From Microbulbifer sp. A4B17 (lineage in GTDB: Bacteria > Pseudomonadota > Gammaproteobacteria > Pseudomonadales > Cellvibrionaceae), in assembly GCF_003076275.1 (NCBI RefSeq), contig NZ_CP029064.1, forward strand, positions 754,501 through 818,500: 64,000 bases of DNA, in the 5' to 3' direction. Below, one piece after another: positions 18,268 to 28,100 of the stretch. The notes beneath the pieces are model-generated. The model was not told the origin of the DNA. It saw only the letters and a program-made list of their open reading frames with translations, and searched no databases. The position numbers and the translations under genes were made by a program. Each line of letters begins with the position of its first letter. The stretch's first letter is position 1.

Positions 18268-18878
18268 ACAGCACCTCCCCCGGGGCCTTCTTGAATAGTG
18301 CGGCGGTCACTGGCGATCAGTACCGAGCTGTCACTGGGTTTATCAGGGTGCCAGTCCTGTAAAAGTGTCTCTATGGGAACCATATCAATACAATCTACCG
18401 GGCAAGGTTCGACACAGAGGTCGCACCCCGTGCACTCATCGGTGATCACTGTGTGCATATATTTGGCGGCGCCGGCAATGGCATCTACCGGACAGGCCTG
18501 GATGCACTTGGTACAGCCAATACACTCCGCTTCACGGATAAAGGCTACCTTTTTGACATCTTCAACGCCGTGTTCAGCGTCCAAAGGCATTGGCTCAATA
18601 TCCAAAAGGTTGGCCAGTTCGTTAATAGTGGCCTGGCCCCCGGGTGGACATTTATTGATGGTATCCCCGTGCACTATCGCTTCTGCGTAGGGGCGACAGC
18701 CAGGGTAGCCGCATTGGCCGCACTGGGTCTGAGGTAGCAGAGCATCGACCTGCTCCACCAGGGGATCTCCCTCCACGCGAAAGCGGACAGCGGCAAAGCC
18801 CAGCAGGGCGCCGAATATTAATGCCATGCCACCGAGTATCAGCAGTGGGGGAGATAATTGCGAAATCCAGTCCAGCAT
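18264..18878 (-). CDS. rsxB: Rnf/Rsx complex iron-sulfur subunit B
   Basis: A 204-residue ferredoxin-like subunit with an N-terminal membrane helix (about 8-30). The Fe-S domain CGQCGYPGC (about 54-62) precedes two [4Fe-4S] motifs, [12 protein letters not shown] and [12 protein letters not shown]. It relays electrons between the soluble donor and the membrane core. It lies 9 bp after rsxA and overlaps rsxC by 4 bp. The C-terminus is slightly extended relative to E. coli RsxB (192 residues). Confidence 0.94.
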   Translation of the reverse strand: MLDWISQLSPPLLILGGMALIFGALLGFAAVRFRVEGDPLVEQVDALLPQTQCGQCGYPGCRPYAEAIVHGDTINKCPPGGQATINELANLLDIEPMPLDAEHGVEDVKKVAFIREAECIGCTKCIQACPVDAIAGAAKYMHTVITDECTGCDLCVEPCPVDCIDMVPIETLLQDWHPDKPSDSSVLIASDRRTIQEGPGGGAV

Positions 18879-18887
18879 TACAAAACC

Positions 18888-19463
18888 CTATACCAGACCG
18901 CTAAAGCCCATAAATGCCAGTGACATCAGCCCGGCAGTGACCATACCGATCGCGGCGCCGCGAAATGGCAGCGGGACATCGGCGGCAAAGAGGCGCTCGC
19001 GCATCGAGGAAAACAATATTAACACCAGGGAGAAACCCACTGCTGCGCCAAATCCGTAAAGAGTGGATTGTATAAAAGTATGCGCCTTCATAGTGTTCTG
19101 CAGGGCGACACCCAACACGGCACAGTTGGTAGTAATCAGCGGCAGAAAAACACCTAGCACCTTGTACATCAACGGGCTGGTCTTCTGGATAAACATCTGC
19201 GTGAACTGTACGACGACAGCAATCACCAGAATAAAAGAGATGGTGCGAAGATCTTCAATACCAAAGGGGGCCAACAGATAGGTGTTGACCAGGTATGAAC
19301 AAATAGAGGCCAAAGTAAGTACAAAGGTGGTAGCGCCGGCCATACCCACAGCGGTCTCCAGTTTATTGGAAACTCCCATAAACGGGCACAGGCCGAGAAA
19401 CTGCACTAACACATAATTATTGACCAGGATGGTGCTTAGCAGAATGACGGCAAATTCGGTCAT
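18888..19463 (-). CDS. rsxA: Rnf/Rsx complex membrane subunit A
   Basis: A 191-residue six-helix membrane subunit, almost the same length as E. coli RsxA (193). The signature [18 protein letters not shown] is at residues 15-32, and the second half-repeat contains [11 protein letters not shown]. RnfA and RnfE are homologous and inverted in the membrane, together holding a [2Fe-2S] cluster at conserved cysteines. It is the first gene of the rsx operon; the promoter should lie within 19464-19864. Confidence 0.94.
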   Translation of the reverse strand: MTEFAVILLSTILVNNYVLVQFLGLCPFMGVSNKLETAVGMAGATTFVLTLASICSYLVNTYLLAPFGIEDLRTISFILVIAVVVQFTQMFIQKTSPLMYKVLGVFLPLITTNCAVLGVALQNTMKAHTFIQSTLYGFGAAVGFSLVLILFSSMRERLFAADVPLPFRGAAIGMVTAGLMSLAFMGFSGLV

Positions 19464-19864
19464 AACAGGTCCGGTTAAAGCCCGAGGGCGGAATGCGCGA
19501 ACGGCGGCAATGGCGTCGGCAGACTTTAGCTGAGACTAGCATCTTCCATGTGAGCACCGTCGAATGCCGCGCAGGGCGGCTATTATGGTTGAGTCGCTTG
19601 GGGGCTTCAACTCGTGAGGAGGGTGGCAGGGGAAAAGGGCCGACAAAGGGCCTCCTCAGGATCAAAAGGGCTCCACTTGGAGTAAAGATGGGGGCCTTTG
19701 CTGGTGCTATTTGCAGTACCTTCACCAACTTGAAACGATAGGTACAAGATAGGTGATCCAGTTTGGTACTTGGTGTTAAGCGTGGAGTAGAGGCAATACA
19801 GTATATTGACTGGGCATGTGTGCTTTTGCTTGAGAGCAACTTTAAATTCAGTTGGAGCAATTTA
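19464..19864. other. Intergenic region between rsxA and yghU
   Basis: 401 bp between two divergent genes. Open stretches exist but no frame has a ribosome site or family resemblance. It should contain the promoters of the rsx operon (minus) and yghU (plus). No clear operator or RNA was recognised, and no SoxR-type operator was evident by eye. Confidence 0.4.
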
Positions 19865-20743
19865 ATGTCGAACGAAACCTACACTCCCCCCAAAGTTTGG
19901 CAGTGGGATAAGGAAAGCGGGGGCGCTTTTGCCAGTATCAATCGGCCAGTGGCGGGTGCGACCCATGATAAAGCGCTGCCGCAGGGGCAGCACCCGATAC
20001 AGCTTTATTCTTTGGCCACGCCGAACGGGGTTAAGGCGACGGTGATGTTAGAGGAGTTATTGGAACTTGGGTTTGAGGGAGCAGAATACGATGCCCATTT
20101 AGTTCGTATCACTGAAGGAGAGCAGTTTGGCAGTGGTTTTGTTGAGGCAAATCCAAATTCCAAGATTCCGGTCTTAGTAGATCACAGCACTACGCCACCA
20201 ATCCGGGTATTTGAGAGTGGCTCCATACTACTTTACCTGGCGGAAAAGTTTAATGTCCTCTTGCCCCATACGCCCGAGCAGCGCACGGAGGCTTTAAATT
20301 GGCTCTTCTGGCAGATGAGCTCGGCCCCCTACCTAGGGGGAGGCTTTGGACATTTTTATGCTTATGCACCGGAAAAATATGAATACCCGATCAACCGATT
20401 TGCTATGGAAGTAAAGCGCCAGTTGGACGTATTGGACCAACAGTTGGCGAAGCATCCGTATGTGGCGGGAAGGACTTATACCATCGCTGATATTGCGATT
20501 TGGCCATGGTATGGCTCTTTGGTACGCAACGAAGCTTATAGCGCGGCTGAGTTTCTCGATACCCAGAGTTACAAAAATCTCAATCGCTGGGTGGGGGAAA
20601 TAGCTGAACGGCCAGCGGTAAAGCGCGGACGAATGGTCAATCGAACCTGGGGGGAGCCCAGCGAACAATTACACGAGCGCCACAATGCCGGTGATTTTGA
20701 CAATAGTACTCAGGATAAAATTGCCGACGAGGATATGGATTAA
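19865..20743 (+). CDS. yghU: YghU-like glutathione-dependent disulfide-bond oxidoreductase
   Basis: A 292-residue glutathione S-transferase-fold protein (YghU/YfcG nu class), close to E. coli YghU in length (288). The N-terminal thioredoxin-like domain contains NPNSKIPVLVDH and VFESGSILLYLAEKF (glutathione gamma-glutamyl binding ESGS). The helical C-terminal domain contains GRTYTIADIAIWPW. It likely reduces disulfides or peroxides using two glutathiones. The ATG at 19865 was chosen because GGAG lies about 8 nt upstream and the protein start resembles YghU; the frame is open 34 codons further up. Confidence 0.88.
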   Translation: MSNETYTPPKVWQWDKESGGAFASINRPVAGATHDKALPQGQHPIQLYSLATPNGVKATVMLEELLELGFEGAEYDAHLVRITEGEQFGSGFVEANPNSKIPVLVDHSTTPPIRVFESGSILLYLAEKFNVLLPHTPEQRTEALNWLFWQMSSAPYLGGGFGHFYAYAPEKYEYPINRFAMEVKRQLDVLDQQLAKHPYVAGRTYTIADIAIWPWYGSLVRNEAYSAAEFLDTQSYKNLNRWVGEIAERPAVKRGRMVNRTWGEPSEQLHERHNAGDFDNSTQDKIADEDMD

Positions 20744-20840
20744 ACCGGAATCTTAGTGGGTCAACTTGGCATATGGATGTGCCAGTACTTTTCAAGCGAG
20801 CGCTATTTGCTGGTCAGGGTTTTGTAAAAAATATTGCCCG

Positions 20841-21083
20841 CTAAAAGGCGCGCATACTCAGAATAAATTGAACCACTTGCGATGTGCGGGGCAACTGCCA
20901 TAACTTTTCTGCTGTAAATCCGGCGACTAAAGCCAGGCCTAAAATCAGTGGCAGGGGAATTGCTTGCAAACGCTGCTGAACGTCTTGCTGCTGTCGATTT
21001 ACAATTGCCAGTACGCAGAGCCGTTGCTGCTCGGTATCCAGGCTACATTGTTCGATCTGCTTATTTAAAGACTTCAGTAACAT
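20841..21083 (-). CDS. Small membrane protein, YqjK-like by position
   Basis: An 80-residue protein with a Gln-rich, probably helical N-terminal half and one membrane segment (about 44-62: PLPLILGLALVAGFTAEKL). It is the third gene of a trio with YqjD-like and YqjE-like genes, in the order of E. coli yqjDEK. The start overlaps the previous gene by 23 bp. Sequence similarity to YqjK is weak by eye, so the name rests on context. Confidence 0.55.
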   Translation of the reverse strand: MLLKSLNKQIEQCSLDTEQQRLCVLAIVNRQQQDVQQRLQAIPLPLILGLALVAGFTAEKLWQLPRTSQVVQFILSMRAF

Positions 21084-21558
21084 CGTTTAAAGCCTCTTTC
21101 ACTTGCCGTTTGGTCTCTTCAAAGCCCAGTAGTGGCACCAGTCTCTTTTGATAAATAACAGCTCCCGCCAAAATAGCGATTTGCATGAGGATAAAGATTA
21201 AAAACGCGAGATAAATGGATTGGGAAAAATAATAGGCAATCAGTCCAACGCCTCCACAGAGACTGATAACTAGAGCAGCACCCAATGGCAACAGCATCAG
21301 CTGCAGGGCAATAATACGCTTGCCGGCAGCGAGAGTTCTATCCAGCTCCAGCTGGAATAGCTTTTGGATGTTAGCCAACCAGGCAGTCAGCAAGGTGAGT
21401 GTTGCCTCTGCACGGGCGAGGGTCGTTTCCAGGCTGTTTTCACCTTCTCCGTCAGAGCCCTCCCCTGAGGGAGAAGGTGAAGATTGATCCGGGCTGCGCT
21501 CCTGCGCAGCGGGATCGGCATCTGCGCCAGACGCTTGAGACTTTTTTTCATTGCCCAT
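21061..21558 (-). CDS. YqjE-like (phage-holin-family/DUF1469-type) membrane protein
   Basis: A 165-residue protein. The first 45 residues are polar and disordered (Ser/Gly/Glu-rich). An amphipathic helix follows (TLARAEATLTLLTAWLANIQ), then two membrane segments (about 87-110 and 113-135) and a charged tail. This layout matches YqjE/DUF1469 proteins, often labelled phage holin family although not phage encoded. In E. coli, yqjDEK is stationary-phase linked and YqjD is ribosome- and membrane-associated. It lies between the YqjD-like and YqjK-like genes. Confidence 0.65.
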   Translation of the reverse strand: MGNEKKSQASGADADPAAQERSPDQSSPSPSGEGSDGEGENSLETTLARAEATLTLLTAWLANIQKLFQLELDRTLAAGKRIIALQLMLLPLGAALVISLCGGVGLIAYYFSQSIYLAFLIFILMQIAILAGAVIYQKRLVPLLGFEETKRQVKEALNDVTEVFK

Positions 21559-21597
21559 AAGGGGGTGTCCTTCCCAGTCGAAAAAAAGAAAGAAGCG

Positions 21598-21849
21598 TTA
21601 CTTGAAGAGCTTCGCAATGGCCCAGCCAACGACAAATGCACAACCAACGGCGAGAATGGGGCGCTCTCGAAGTGAGGACTCCGCCTTTTCCATTACATCG
21701 GTGGCGCGTTGTCTCTGGGACTCTACAGAAGATCTGGCTCTCTCTTTCAAGCTGCCAGCAGCTTGTGTAGCGGCCTCTCCTGCAAGATTATAGGCCTGTT
21801 GCAGCTTCTCCCTACTGGAGTTCGTATGTGGAGATCTTGCGGTTGCCAT
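21598..21849 (-). CDS. YqjD/ElaB-like (DUF883) tail-anchored protein
   Basis: An 83-residue protein made of a long polar helix (about 12-60, with repeated Ala/Gln/Arg/Glu) followed by a C-terminal hydrophobic segment ILAVGCAFVVGWAIAKLF. This is the layout of the ElaB/YqjD/DUF883 family of membrane-anchored ribosome-associated proteins, including a Gly in the anchor. The ATG at 21849 is preceded by GAGGAGAAACC; an upstream in-frame start at 21912 has no such site. It is the first gene of a yqjDEK-like trio. Confidence 0.72.
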   Translation of the reverse strand: MATARSPHTNSSREKLQQAYNLAGEAATQAAGSLKERARSSVESQRQRATDVMEKAESSLRERPILAVGCAFVVGWAIAKLFK

Positions 21850-22105
21850 CAGGTTTCTCCTCTCGGGGTTTAATTGCCGAGGAAGTCTATAGTGGCGCCG
21901 GGGGATTCCCACTTGAAAAACAGGTTTTTTTTACTCAATTCTTGCGGAAAATTGTGGTTTTTCCTGCTAGGGGACTCAGGTAAGCAAAGGGTAAGTGCTC
22001 CTTCTGCTTTGGTATAGAGTCACTTTGTTCTTTGGCTGGGAGGTTTTGCGTCGCCTGGGGCCGGCCAGTGGCCGGCGGACAGGCAGGACTCGGTGGAGTG
22101 ACGGC

Positions 22106-23053
22106 TCAGTTGCGACTGGAATTTTCCCGTTTCCAGCTCTCAATATTATCTACCACACCATTAAGCAGGCGCTGGCGTGACTCGCGGCTTATCCATGCAT
22201 TGTGGGGAGTGATAATCAGGTTGGGAATATTCTTGTCCAACAGCGGGTGACTGATGGGTGGTGGCTCTTGACTGAGGACATCCAGAGCCGCACCACCCAG
22301 ATGGCCACTGCGCAATGCGTCAGCCAATGCCTGCTCGTTCACCAATCCACCTCTTGCGGTGTTAACCAATAGCGCTCCAGGTTTCATTGAGGCGATAAAT
22401 TGCTCGTCAACCAGCTGCTCAGTTTCCTGTGTGAGGGGGCAGTGCAGACTGATGACGTCAGACTCTGCACACAATTGTTGCAGGGAGGTCCTGCCCTCGG
22501 CGGGTGAGCCACTAAATGATTCAGCGATGAGCACTCGCATATCCAGGGCCTCTCCCAGTTTTGCGACTTTTTGTCCTAGAGTACCAAAGCCAATAATGCC
22601 GAGGGTTTTCCCCGCAAGTTCAACGACCGGGTGATCGAGCAGACAAAAAATTGCAGACTGGCTCCAGCGACCGGCAAGAACGTCGCTGTGGTAACGGTGC
22701 CACTGAGAGGCGAGAGCCAGGATCAGAGCAAGGGTATGTTGTGGTACCGAAGCCCCCGCGTAATCCTTGACGTTGTATACAGGAATATTTAATTCTTGGG
22801 CAGCGCTGAGATCAATATTGTTCGTGCCCGTTGCACAAACACAAATTATTTTTAATTGGCGGGTCTGCTCCAACAATGTGCGATTAAGTATGACTTTGTT
22901 GGTTATTACTACTTCGGCTTCGGCGATTCGCTCCGCGACTTTTTCAGAGGGAGTGGTTTCATAGAAGTCCCACTGGTCTAGACTATTTGTTAAGGCCGAG
23001 GTATCCAGCTCCTCAAGCTTCATTGTCAAAGTGTCCAGAAATACGCCGCGCAT
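22106..23053 (-). CDS. D-2-hydroxyacid dehydrogenase (glycerate dehydrogenase-like)
   Basis: A 315-residue NAD-dependent dehydrogenase of the D-isomer-specific family, probably reducing hydroxypyruvate, glyoxylate or a related 2-oxoacid. The nucleotide-binding motif is GIIGFGTLG; the catalytic triad appears as Arg in NTARGGLVN, Glu in LSQEPPP and His in TPHNAW. CATGTNNIDL is the substrate-loop motif seen in HprA-type enzymes. The start is the ATG at 23053 with GAGGAG 6 nt upstream, not the in-frame codon 12 residues earlier. It is probably monocistronic. Confidence 0.85.
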   Translation of the reverse strand: MRGVFLDTLTMKLEELDTSALTNSLDQWDFYETTPSEKVAERIAEAEVVITNKVILNRTLLEQTRQLKIICVCATGTNNIDLSAAQELNIPVYNVKDYAGASVPQHTLALILALASQWHRYHSDVLAGRWSQSAIFCLLDHPVVELAGKTLGIIGFGTLGQKVAKLGEALDMRVLIAESFSGSPAEGRTSLQQLCAESDVISLHCPLTQETEQLVDEQFIASMKPGALLVNTARGGLVNEQALADALRSGHLGGAALDVLSQEPPPISHPLLDKNIPNLIITPHNAWISRESRQRLLNGVVDNIESWKRENSSRN

Positions 23054-23204
23054 AGCATCTCCTCGATAGGTTTGCAGTGTGGCTGACATGCTACGGCAGT
23101 GAAGAGCGAATGCAAAATTTTGCTGGTGAGCGGTCTTATCTGCGCATACACGTGGCTACGGTTGGTTTGTCGGGGCCTTTCTGTCGCAATTGAAGAGGGC
23201 CTTT

Positions 23205-24107
23205 ATGGGAATATCGTTTACCGCTGCCAGTCTTGTTTTAATTTCTGCATTCCTCCATGCGGGTTGGAATTTACTGGGGAAATCCCGCACACCGACTCCT
23301 GCATTTTTCTGTATCGCAACCCTCAGTGTTGGAATATTTTTCTTACCGCTAAATTTTTGGCTGCTGGCTCAGGTTGATTCGCTTCCGCGAAGTTTTTGGC
23401 TGCTTCTTATCGGCAGTGGTTTTTTTCAAATGATTTATATGGGGGGGTTATCCCTCGCTTACCAGCGTGCCAATATGGGATTGGTCTATCCCATAGCACG
23501 GGCCTTACCGGTACTTTTGGTTGCATTGGCAACGGTTTTACTGGGGCAGTCACTGCCCTTACTCGCCTGGGTGGGAATGCTGCTGGTAACGATTGGTTGC
23601 CTGCTGGTGCCCCTGGTGTATTTCCGCGAGTGGCACTGGCGAGCCTATTGGCGCGCCGACTGTGCCTGGGCGCTGGTAGCAGCCATAGGTACCGTGGGTT
23701 ATTCCTTGGCAGATAAGGGAGCGCTGGTTTATCTGGGGGATGCTGTGGAAGGGGCGGTCCCATCGCTTGTGCTGGCCTACAGCTATTTAGGGATGCAGTT
23801 TCTCGCCTGTGGTTTGTGGCTACTTCTAGGCTGCTTGGGCCAGAGTGGCACAGCGCCATTAATCCAGAGCTTCCGGGATTTGAAAGTCGGGGCTCTGACC
23901 GGCGCCATGATGGGTGCTACCTATGGCCTGGTACTACTGGCGATGACAATGACGGAGAATGTGAGCTATGTGGTAGCCCTGAGGCAACTTAGTATTCCAC
24001 TGGGAGTTGGGTTTGCGGTCTGGTTGCTGAAGGAGCCGGCACACAGGCCCCAACTATTGGGAGTGGGGCTGGTGTGTGCTGGCTTGATTGCGGTCTCCCT
24101 GCGCTAG
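23205..24107 (+). CDS. EamA/DMT-family transporter
   Basis: A 300-residue inner-membrane protein with about ten hydrophobic segments in two EamA halves, typical of drug/metabolite exporters. The first half has SAFLHAGWNLLGKS; the second ends in VALRQLSIPLGVGFAVWLLKE, the usual EamA signature region. The substrate cannot be predicted. The ATG at 23205 was chosen because GAGGG lies just upstream; a TTG five codons earlier is possible. It converges on metG with a 10-bp gap. Confidence 0.82.
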   Translation: MGISFTAASLVLISAFLHAGWNLLGKSRTPTPAFFCIATLSVGIFFLPLNFWLLAQVDSLPRSFWLLLIGSGFFQMIYMGGLSLAYQRANMGLVYPIARALPVLLVALATVLLGQSLPLLAWVGMLLVTIGCLLVPLVYFREWHWRAYWRADCAWALVAAIGTVGYSLADKGALVYLGDAVEGAVPSLVLAYSYLGMQFLACGLWLLLGCLGQSGTAPLIQSFRDLKVGALTGAMMGATYGLVLLAMTMTENVSYVVALRQLSIPLGVGFAVWLLKEPAHRPQLLGVGLVCAGLIAVSLR

Positions 24108-24117
24108 CGCAGAAAAA

Positions 24118-26145
24118 TCACATTACACGCATGCCGGGCTTGGCACCCTCGTGAGGCTCCAGTATCCACAGGTCCTTACCACCGGGACCCGCTGCCAGCA
24201 CCATGCCCTCACTGATACCAAAGCGCATTTTGCGCGGCGCCAGGTTAGCGACCATAACGGTGTGCTTACCTTCCAGGTCTTCAGGGGCGTAGGCGCTTTT
24301 AATACCGGCAAATACCTGGCGGGTTTCTCCGCCCAGGTCCAGGGTTAAGCGCAGCAGTTTACCGGCGCCTTCAACATGTTCAGCTTTGGCGATCAGGGCG
24401 ATCCGCAGGTCGACTTTGGCGAAGTCATCAAACTGGATTTCCTCAGCAATGGGGTCCTCCGCCAGAGGGCCGGTAGCAGCTTTGGTTTCCGCCTGCAGTT
24501 GGGCCAGGGATTCCGCAGCCGCATCCATAACCGCATCCACCTGGGTTTTCTCCACCCGTTGCAGCAGCGGCTTGAACTTCTTGATTTCGTGATCTGTCAG
24601 CGGGTTGGTTGCGCTGTTCCAATCCAGCTCACTGTTGAGGAACTCCGCCGCTTTTTGTGCAGTGTTGGGCAATACGGGGGCTAGCCAGGTGATCAGGGCG
24701 CGGAACATATTCACACCCTGGGAGCAAATAGCCAGAACCTCAGCTTCGGTGCCCTCCTGCTTGGCCAGGGACCAGGGAGCCTTGTCGGCGATCCAGGCAT
24801 TGGCGGCGTCGGCCAGAGCCATAATGTCGCGCATGGCGCGGGCGTATTCCCGCTGCTCGTAGTAATCAGCAATGCGTGGAGCCGCTTCTACAAACTGCTT
24901 CCACAGCTGCTCGTCGGCCAGCTCGCAGGCCAGCTTACCACCGGACTTGCTGACAAACTTGGCGGTGCGAGAGGCGATATTGACCACTTTACCCACCAGG
25001 TCAGAGTTCACCTTGGCGATAAAGTCATCCAGGTTCAGATCCAGGTCATCGACGCCACCGGTCAGTTTGGCCGCGAAGTAGTAGCGCAAATACTCAGGGC
25101 TCAAGTGGTCCAGGTAGTTGCGGGCATTGATAAAAGTGCCACGGGACTTGGACATCTTCTTGCCGTTAACGGTAAGGAAGCCGTGTACGCAAACTTTGTT
25201 GGGGGTGCGGAAGTCCGCCGAGTCCAGCATGGCGGGCCAGAAGAGTGCGTGGAAGTTGACGATATCCTTGCCGATAAAGTGGTAGACCTCGGCGTCGCTG
25301 TCTTTTTTCCAGTACTCCTGCCAGTCCAGCCCCTGACTGTCGCAGTAGTTCTTGAGACTGGCCATATAGCCAATGGGAGCGTCGAGCCACACGTAGAAAT
25401 ATTTGCCCGGAGCATCGGGGATTTCGAAACCGAAATAGGGGGCATCGCGGGAGATGTCCCACTCCTGCAGGCCCTCTTCCAGCCATTCGGCCAGTTTATT
25501 GGCAACTTCATCCTGGAGGGTGCCGGAACGAGTCCACTCGCGCAGGTATTCGGTAAAGGCCGGCAGGGTAAAGAAGAAGTGCTCGGACTCTTTTTCCACT
25601 GGGGTCGCGCCGGATATGGCTGATATGGGATCGATCAATTCTGTGGGGCTGTAAGTAGCGCCACAGGCTTCACAGTTATCGCCGTACTGGTCGGGTGTGC
25701 TGCAGCGGGGGCAGGTGCCCTTGATATAACGATCTGCCAGGAAAAGCTGTTTCTCTGGGTCGAATGCCTGGGTGATCGTGCGCGATGCGATGTGGCCGTT
25801 CTCGCTGAGGCGGCGGTAGATCATGGCCGAGAGCTCGCGGTTCTCATCGGAGTGGGTAGAGTGGTAGTTGTCCACACCAATCAGGAAGTCGGCGAAGTCG
25901 CGCTCGTGTTCTGCCTGCATATTGGCGATATGCTGTTCCGGGGTCAGGCCCAGTTGTTCCGCCTTCAGCATAATTGCAGTGCCGTGTGCATCGTCGGCAC
26001 AGATATACAGGCAGTTATTACCGCGCGCACGCTGGAAGCGGGCCCAAATATCGGTTTGGATATATTCGAGCACATGGCCCAGGTGCAGGGAGCCATTGGC
26101 GTAGGGCAGTGCGCTGGTGACGAGAATGTTGCGCGTATCGGACAT
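24118..26145 (-). CDS. metG: Methionyl-tRNA synthetase
   Basis: A 675-residue class I synthetase charging tRNA-Met (E. coli MetG is 677). The HIGH-type motif is HLGH in [16 protein letters not shown] zinc-binding domain carries CPRC and CEAC, and KMSKS is intact in [11 protein letters not shown]. The C-terminal 110 residues form the tRNA-binding OB fold ([19 protein letters not shown]) that also dimerises the enzyme. I chose the ATG at 26145, which has GGA upstream; an in-frame ATG four codons earlier lacks a site. It is divergent from apbC, a common gammaproteobacterial order. Confidence 0.96.
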   Translation of the reverse strand: MSDTRNILVTSALPYANGSLHLGHVLEYIQTDIWARFQRARGNNCLYICADDAHGTAIMLKAEQLGLTPEQHIANMQAEHERDFADFLIGVDNYHSTHSDENRELSAMIYRRLSENGHIASRTITQAFDPEKQLFLADRYIKGTCPRCSTPDQYGDNCEACGATYSPTELIDPISAISGATPVEKESEHFFFTLPAFTEYLREWTRSGTLQDEVANKLAEWLEEGLQEWDISRDAPYFGFEIPDAPGKYFYVWLDAPIGYMASLKNYCDSQGLDWQEYWKKDSDAEVYHFIGKDIVNFHALFWPAMLDSADFRTPNKVCVHGFLTVNGKKMSKSRGTFINARNYLDHLSPEYLRYYFAAKLTGGVDDLDLNLDDFIAKVNSDLVGKVVNIASRTAKFVSKSGGKLACELADEQLWKQFVEAAPRIADYYEQREYARAMRDIMALADAANAWIADKAPWSLAKQEGTEAEVLAICSQGVNMFRALITWLAPVLPNTAQKAAEFLNSELDWNSATNPLTDHEIKKFKPLLQRVEKTQVDAVMDAAAESLAQLQAETKAATGPLAEDPIAEEIQFDDFAKVDLRIALIAKAEHVEGAGKLLRLTLDLGGETRQVFAGIKSAYAPEDLEGKHTVMVANLAPRKMRFGISEGMVLAAGPGGKDLWILEPHEGAKPGMRVM

Positions 26146-26356
26146 CGGTTTTTCCATCGCTGTGGGGTTGCGGCCGGGAACTCACGGGGAGTGGGCCGAA
26201 GATCGTCAAAAGACCGCGGAATATAGCAGATTTGCACTATGCCGTGGAGGGATCAAGTGGGCTTATATGAATCCTTGTTGGGTCGCTGTGGCTGGTGTTA
26301 GGCCGCGTCATCCGACACAATGCGAGCCAATCTAGAAGCGCTGAGAGGGAGATACC

Positions 26357-27508
26357 GTGAGCGATAACCATCACGATCATCAAGAGCTGTCACAGGAAGT
26401 TCAGGCTGAACTGGAGCGACTGGCGGAGTGCCTTGGCCAGTTGCATGATCCTGCCAGTGGCTTGCCATTGGATGATTTGGACGCAGAAATTGAAGTGGGG
26501 TTTGAGAGCGGCACCGTGTTTGTCGGGATTACCCTCGGGTATCCGTGTGCCAGCCAGGAGACACACTGGCACCGGCGAGTGGAAGAGAGCTGCCAACCGC
26601 TGTTGAAAGCGGGGCCTCTCAAAGGCTCCACCTTGCAGTTCGAGTTGTTCAGCGATATCCCTGCTACACCGACTTCCGGGACGCCGGAGTCTCTGGCGAA
26701 GGTTAAAAATATAGTTGCAGTAGCGTCCGGCAAAGGCGGAGTGGGCAAATCCACCACTGCGGTTAATTTAGCCCTGGCCCTGGCGGCTGAAGGTGCCCGG
26801 GTTGGCCTGCTGGATGCCGATATTTACGGCCCGAGCCTACCCACTATGTTGGGGACTGAAGATCAGCGCCCTCATGTTAAAGCGCAGAAGTTCTTTGTGC
26901 CGGTAGAGGCCCACGATATCGAGACAATGTCGCTGGGATACCTGATGACAGAGGAAACCCCTGCGGTGTGGCGCGGCCCAATGGCCAGCGGCGCGCTCAA
27001 CCAGATTCTCAGCCAAACCCTGTGGGGGGAAAGCCGGGACGGATTGGATTACCTGATTGTGGATATGCCCCCAGGCACCGGAGATATCCAGTTAACCCTG
27101 GCACAAAAAACTACCTTGGCCGGTGCAGTGATTGTAACTACTCCCCAGGACCTGGCACTGAAAGATGCCATCAAGGGGGTGGAGATGTTCCGCAAGGTAT
27201 CGGTGCCGGTGCTGGGTATTGTGGAAAATATGGCACTGCATACTTGTTCCAAGTGTGGCCACAGCGAGCCAATTTTCGGTACCGGTGGCGGTGAGCGAAT
27301 TGCCGCAGAGTACGATACCCATTTACTGGGAGAGCTTCCTCTGGCCCAGAAAATCCGTGCGGATGTGGACAGTGGGCAGCCCAGTGTTGTCGCTGACCCC
27401 GCTAGTGAAATTGCCGGTTTTTATTGCGAAATTGCCCGTAAGGCTGCCGCCCAGATCTGGCTTAACAGCAGTGATGACAGCGATATGCCGGAAATCGAAA
27501 TAAGTTGA
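26357..27508 (+). CDS. apbC: Mrp/ApbC-family iron-sulfur carrier ATPase
   Basis: A 383-residue cytosolic P-loop protein that holds and delivers Fe-S clusters. The N-terminal 90 residues form a short MIP18-like (DUF59) domain. The deviant Walker A is GKGGVGKSTTAVNLALALA (about 130), followed by LDADIYGPSLP and the Walker B-like DYLIVDMPPGTGD. The cluster-binding CxxC is CSKC near residue 298. The start is GTG with GAGAGGGAGA upstream. It stands opposite metG. Confidence 0.93.
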   Translation: MSDNHHDHQELSQEVQAELERLAECLGQLHDPASGLPLDDLDAEIEVGFESGTVFVGITLGYPCASQETHWHRRVEESCQPLLKAGPLKGSTLQFELFSDIPATPTSGTPESLAKVKNIVAVASGKGGVGKSTTAVNLALALAAEGARVGLLDADIYGPSLPTMLGTEDQRPHVKAQKFFVPVEAHDIETMSLGYLMTEETPAVWRGPMASGALNQILSQTLWGESRDGLDYLIVDMPPGTGDIQLTLAQKTTLAGAVIVTTPQDLALKDAIKGVEMFRKVSVPVLGIVENMALHTCSKCGHSEPIFGTGGGERIAAEYDTHLLGELPLAQKIRADVDSGQPSVVADPASEIAGFYCEIARKAAAQIWLNSSDDSDMPEIEIS

Positions 27509-28100
27509 ACCCGTTCGCGATATTGATCACAAAGAAATAATTTTCTTTGTTTTGCTGTTTTTACCGGGCTCCAATATTTCTATATTGATGCGGCCCGGTG
27601 TCCCTCATTGAAATAAACCGTACTAGTTTGTTTCTTGTTTTACGGTACAGATTTCTTTTCAGTGATAGTTCGCTTCTATTACGCCCTGGGTACATTAGTA
27701 GTTTCAAAATATTTCACAGAATTACCCGGTAAAAAACAGGGTTATTTTGATCGTACTAGTTACTTATTGTTTTAAAAATCATAAAGCCGATATTTTTTTG
27801 CGATATAGCCCGCTTATGATTTTGAAGTGGCAGTAATTGCTGGTTTTTCGTCAGTTGCTAAATGTATTTGGGGTTGAGGGTATTAAAACGGGTTTACGGG
27901 TGCAGTATTTTCGCCGACAAACGTCAAACCCTTTATACGGATGTTGGATTGCCGTTGAGGTATAAGTAAATATCAGGAGTGTACGAGAAAAAAGTCTGCC
28001 TTATTTGGGGATTTCAATACAGGTAAGACAATAAAAAGAGGCATTGCGGAAGCTGTAGTCGATAAAAATAAAAAAGACAAGCGCACGGGTGCTGTTATCA
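27509..28100. other. AT-rich intergenic region with inverted and direct repeats
   Basis: About 590 bp with no convincing gene. It holds a compound hairpin at 27563-27599 (ACCGGGC/GCCCGGT outside, CAATAT/ATATTG inside) and a second inverted repeat, AAAATCATAA at 27775-27784 with TTATGATTTT at 27814-27823. It also has a near-direct repeat beginning CGTACTAGTT at 27619 and 27752. The first hairpin may end the apbC transcript, although no T-run follows it. Confidence 0.45.

Noticed and set aside
13675-19463. Na+-NQR instead of Rnf
   Set aside because: The RnfB-type ferredoxin gene and RnfC with two 4Fe-4S motifs identify Rnf/Rsx; NQR has no RnfB-type ferredoxin subunit.
19763-19864. 34-codon N-terminal extension of yghU
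   Set aside because: The internal ATG at 19865 has a good ribosome site and matches YghU length; the extension is hydrophobic and unrelated.
22060-22076. GC-rich palindrome GCCGGCCA-G-TGGCCGGC after the dehydrogenase gene
   Set aside because: A loop of one base and no T-run make a terminator doubtful; I left it out of the feature list.
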